Part shown: piece after piece, positions 5,972-6,109 of the stretch | How the letters are laid out: every line of letters begins with the position of its first letter | Numbering within the stretch: the stretch's first letter is position 1 | NCBI GenBank assembly: GCA_028678965.1 | Contig: JAJRCM010000160.1 | Location: 1-6,109, forward strand | Direction of reading: 5' to 3' | From: Methanomicrobiales archaeon | GTDB lineage: Archaea; Halobacteriota; Methanomicrobia; Methanomicrobiales; JACTUA01 | DNA: 6,109 nt | Position numbers and translations under genes: made by a program | The notes under the pieces: model-generated | Database searches by the model: none | What the model was told of the DNA's origin: nothing | What the model saw: the letters and a program-made list of their open reading frames with translations, nothing else

Positions 5972-6109
5972 TTACCCGAACAGGGCCCCGAGCCCTGCCA
6001 TGCCGCTCTCTTCCTCTTCTTTCTTCTCATCTTCTTTCTTCTTCTCTTCTGCTGCAGGGGCTGCCGCGTGTGCTGCAGGGGCAGCAGCAGCGGGGGCAGC
6101 GACGGCGGC
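5972..6109 (-). CDS. rpl12: Ribosomal stalk protein P1 (archaeal L12), C-terminal part
   Basis: Only the last 45 codons are in the window; the 5' part is beyond the right edge. They encode an alanine/proline-rich hinge, a run of alternating Glu and Lys residues, and the terminal SGMAGLGALFG before TAA. This is the signature of archaeal P1/L12 stalk proteins, whose flexible tail contacts translation factors. In archaea this gene usually ends the L11-L1-L10-L12 operon, which fits a terminator directly downstream, but the upstream genes are not visible. The alanine-rich part is low complexity and normal for the family. Confidence 0.93.
   Translation of the reverse strand, partial: AAVAAPAAAAPAAHAAAPAAEEKKKEDEKKEEEESGMAGLGALFG

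Noticed and set aside
5991..6109. Low-complexity Ala/Glu/Lys codon repeats
   Set aside because: This is the normal hinge and charged tail of archaeal P1/L12, not a mobile or expanded repeat.
1..6109. Mobile element, CRISPR, tRNA or integration site
   Set aside because: No terminal inverted repeats, transposase or integrase motifs, direct-repeat arrays or tRNA-like folds were seen. Genes are packed closely with short gaps only.

Overview
The window looks like a piece of a euryarchaeal methanogen chromosome, most likely order Methanomicrobiales. The archaeal signs are the C-terminus of a P1/L12-type ribosomal stalk protein (alanine-rich hinge, charged Glu/Lys stretch, terminal GLGALFG), TATA-type promoters, and overlapping genes typical of archaeal operons. 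The Ski2-like helicase and the two regulators are of kinds I associate with methanogens. The order-level placement is inference, because no rRNA or methanogenesis gene is present.

Layout, left to right. Positions 1-3026 hold a leftward (minus-strand) three-gene operon with every junction overlapping. It is transcribed in the order ArsR-like double-winged-helix regulator (GTG start, 3026), then a winged-helix regulator with a conserved archaeal C-terminal domain, then a Ski2-like superfamily 2 helicase with an N-terminal four-cysteine module. The helicase runs off the left edge. Positions 3027-3085 are a compact divergent promoter region. It carries a perfect 8-bp inverted repeat (GTACTATA / TATAGTAC) whose arms appear to be the two TATA boxes, arranged face to face. 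Positions 3086-5338 encode a full-length HypF, the carbamoyltransferase that starts CN ligand synthesis for [NiFe]-hydrogenases. Positions 5466-5888 encode a small protein of two CBS domains with its own TATA box and a strong Shine-Dalgarno site. At 5972-6109 the 3' end of the ribosomal stalk protein gene converges from the minus strand, followed by a T-rich likely terminator.

How they may work together. HypF implies that the organism makes [NiFe]-hydrogenases. Its promoter overlaps that of a regulator operon, so the two may be controlled reciprocally. The coupled expression of two DNA-binding proteins with a helicase is the least explained part of the window. There is no sign of mobile elements, CRISPR arrays, tRNA genes or rRNA genes. 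The coding regions are intact apart from the two cut by the window edges.
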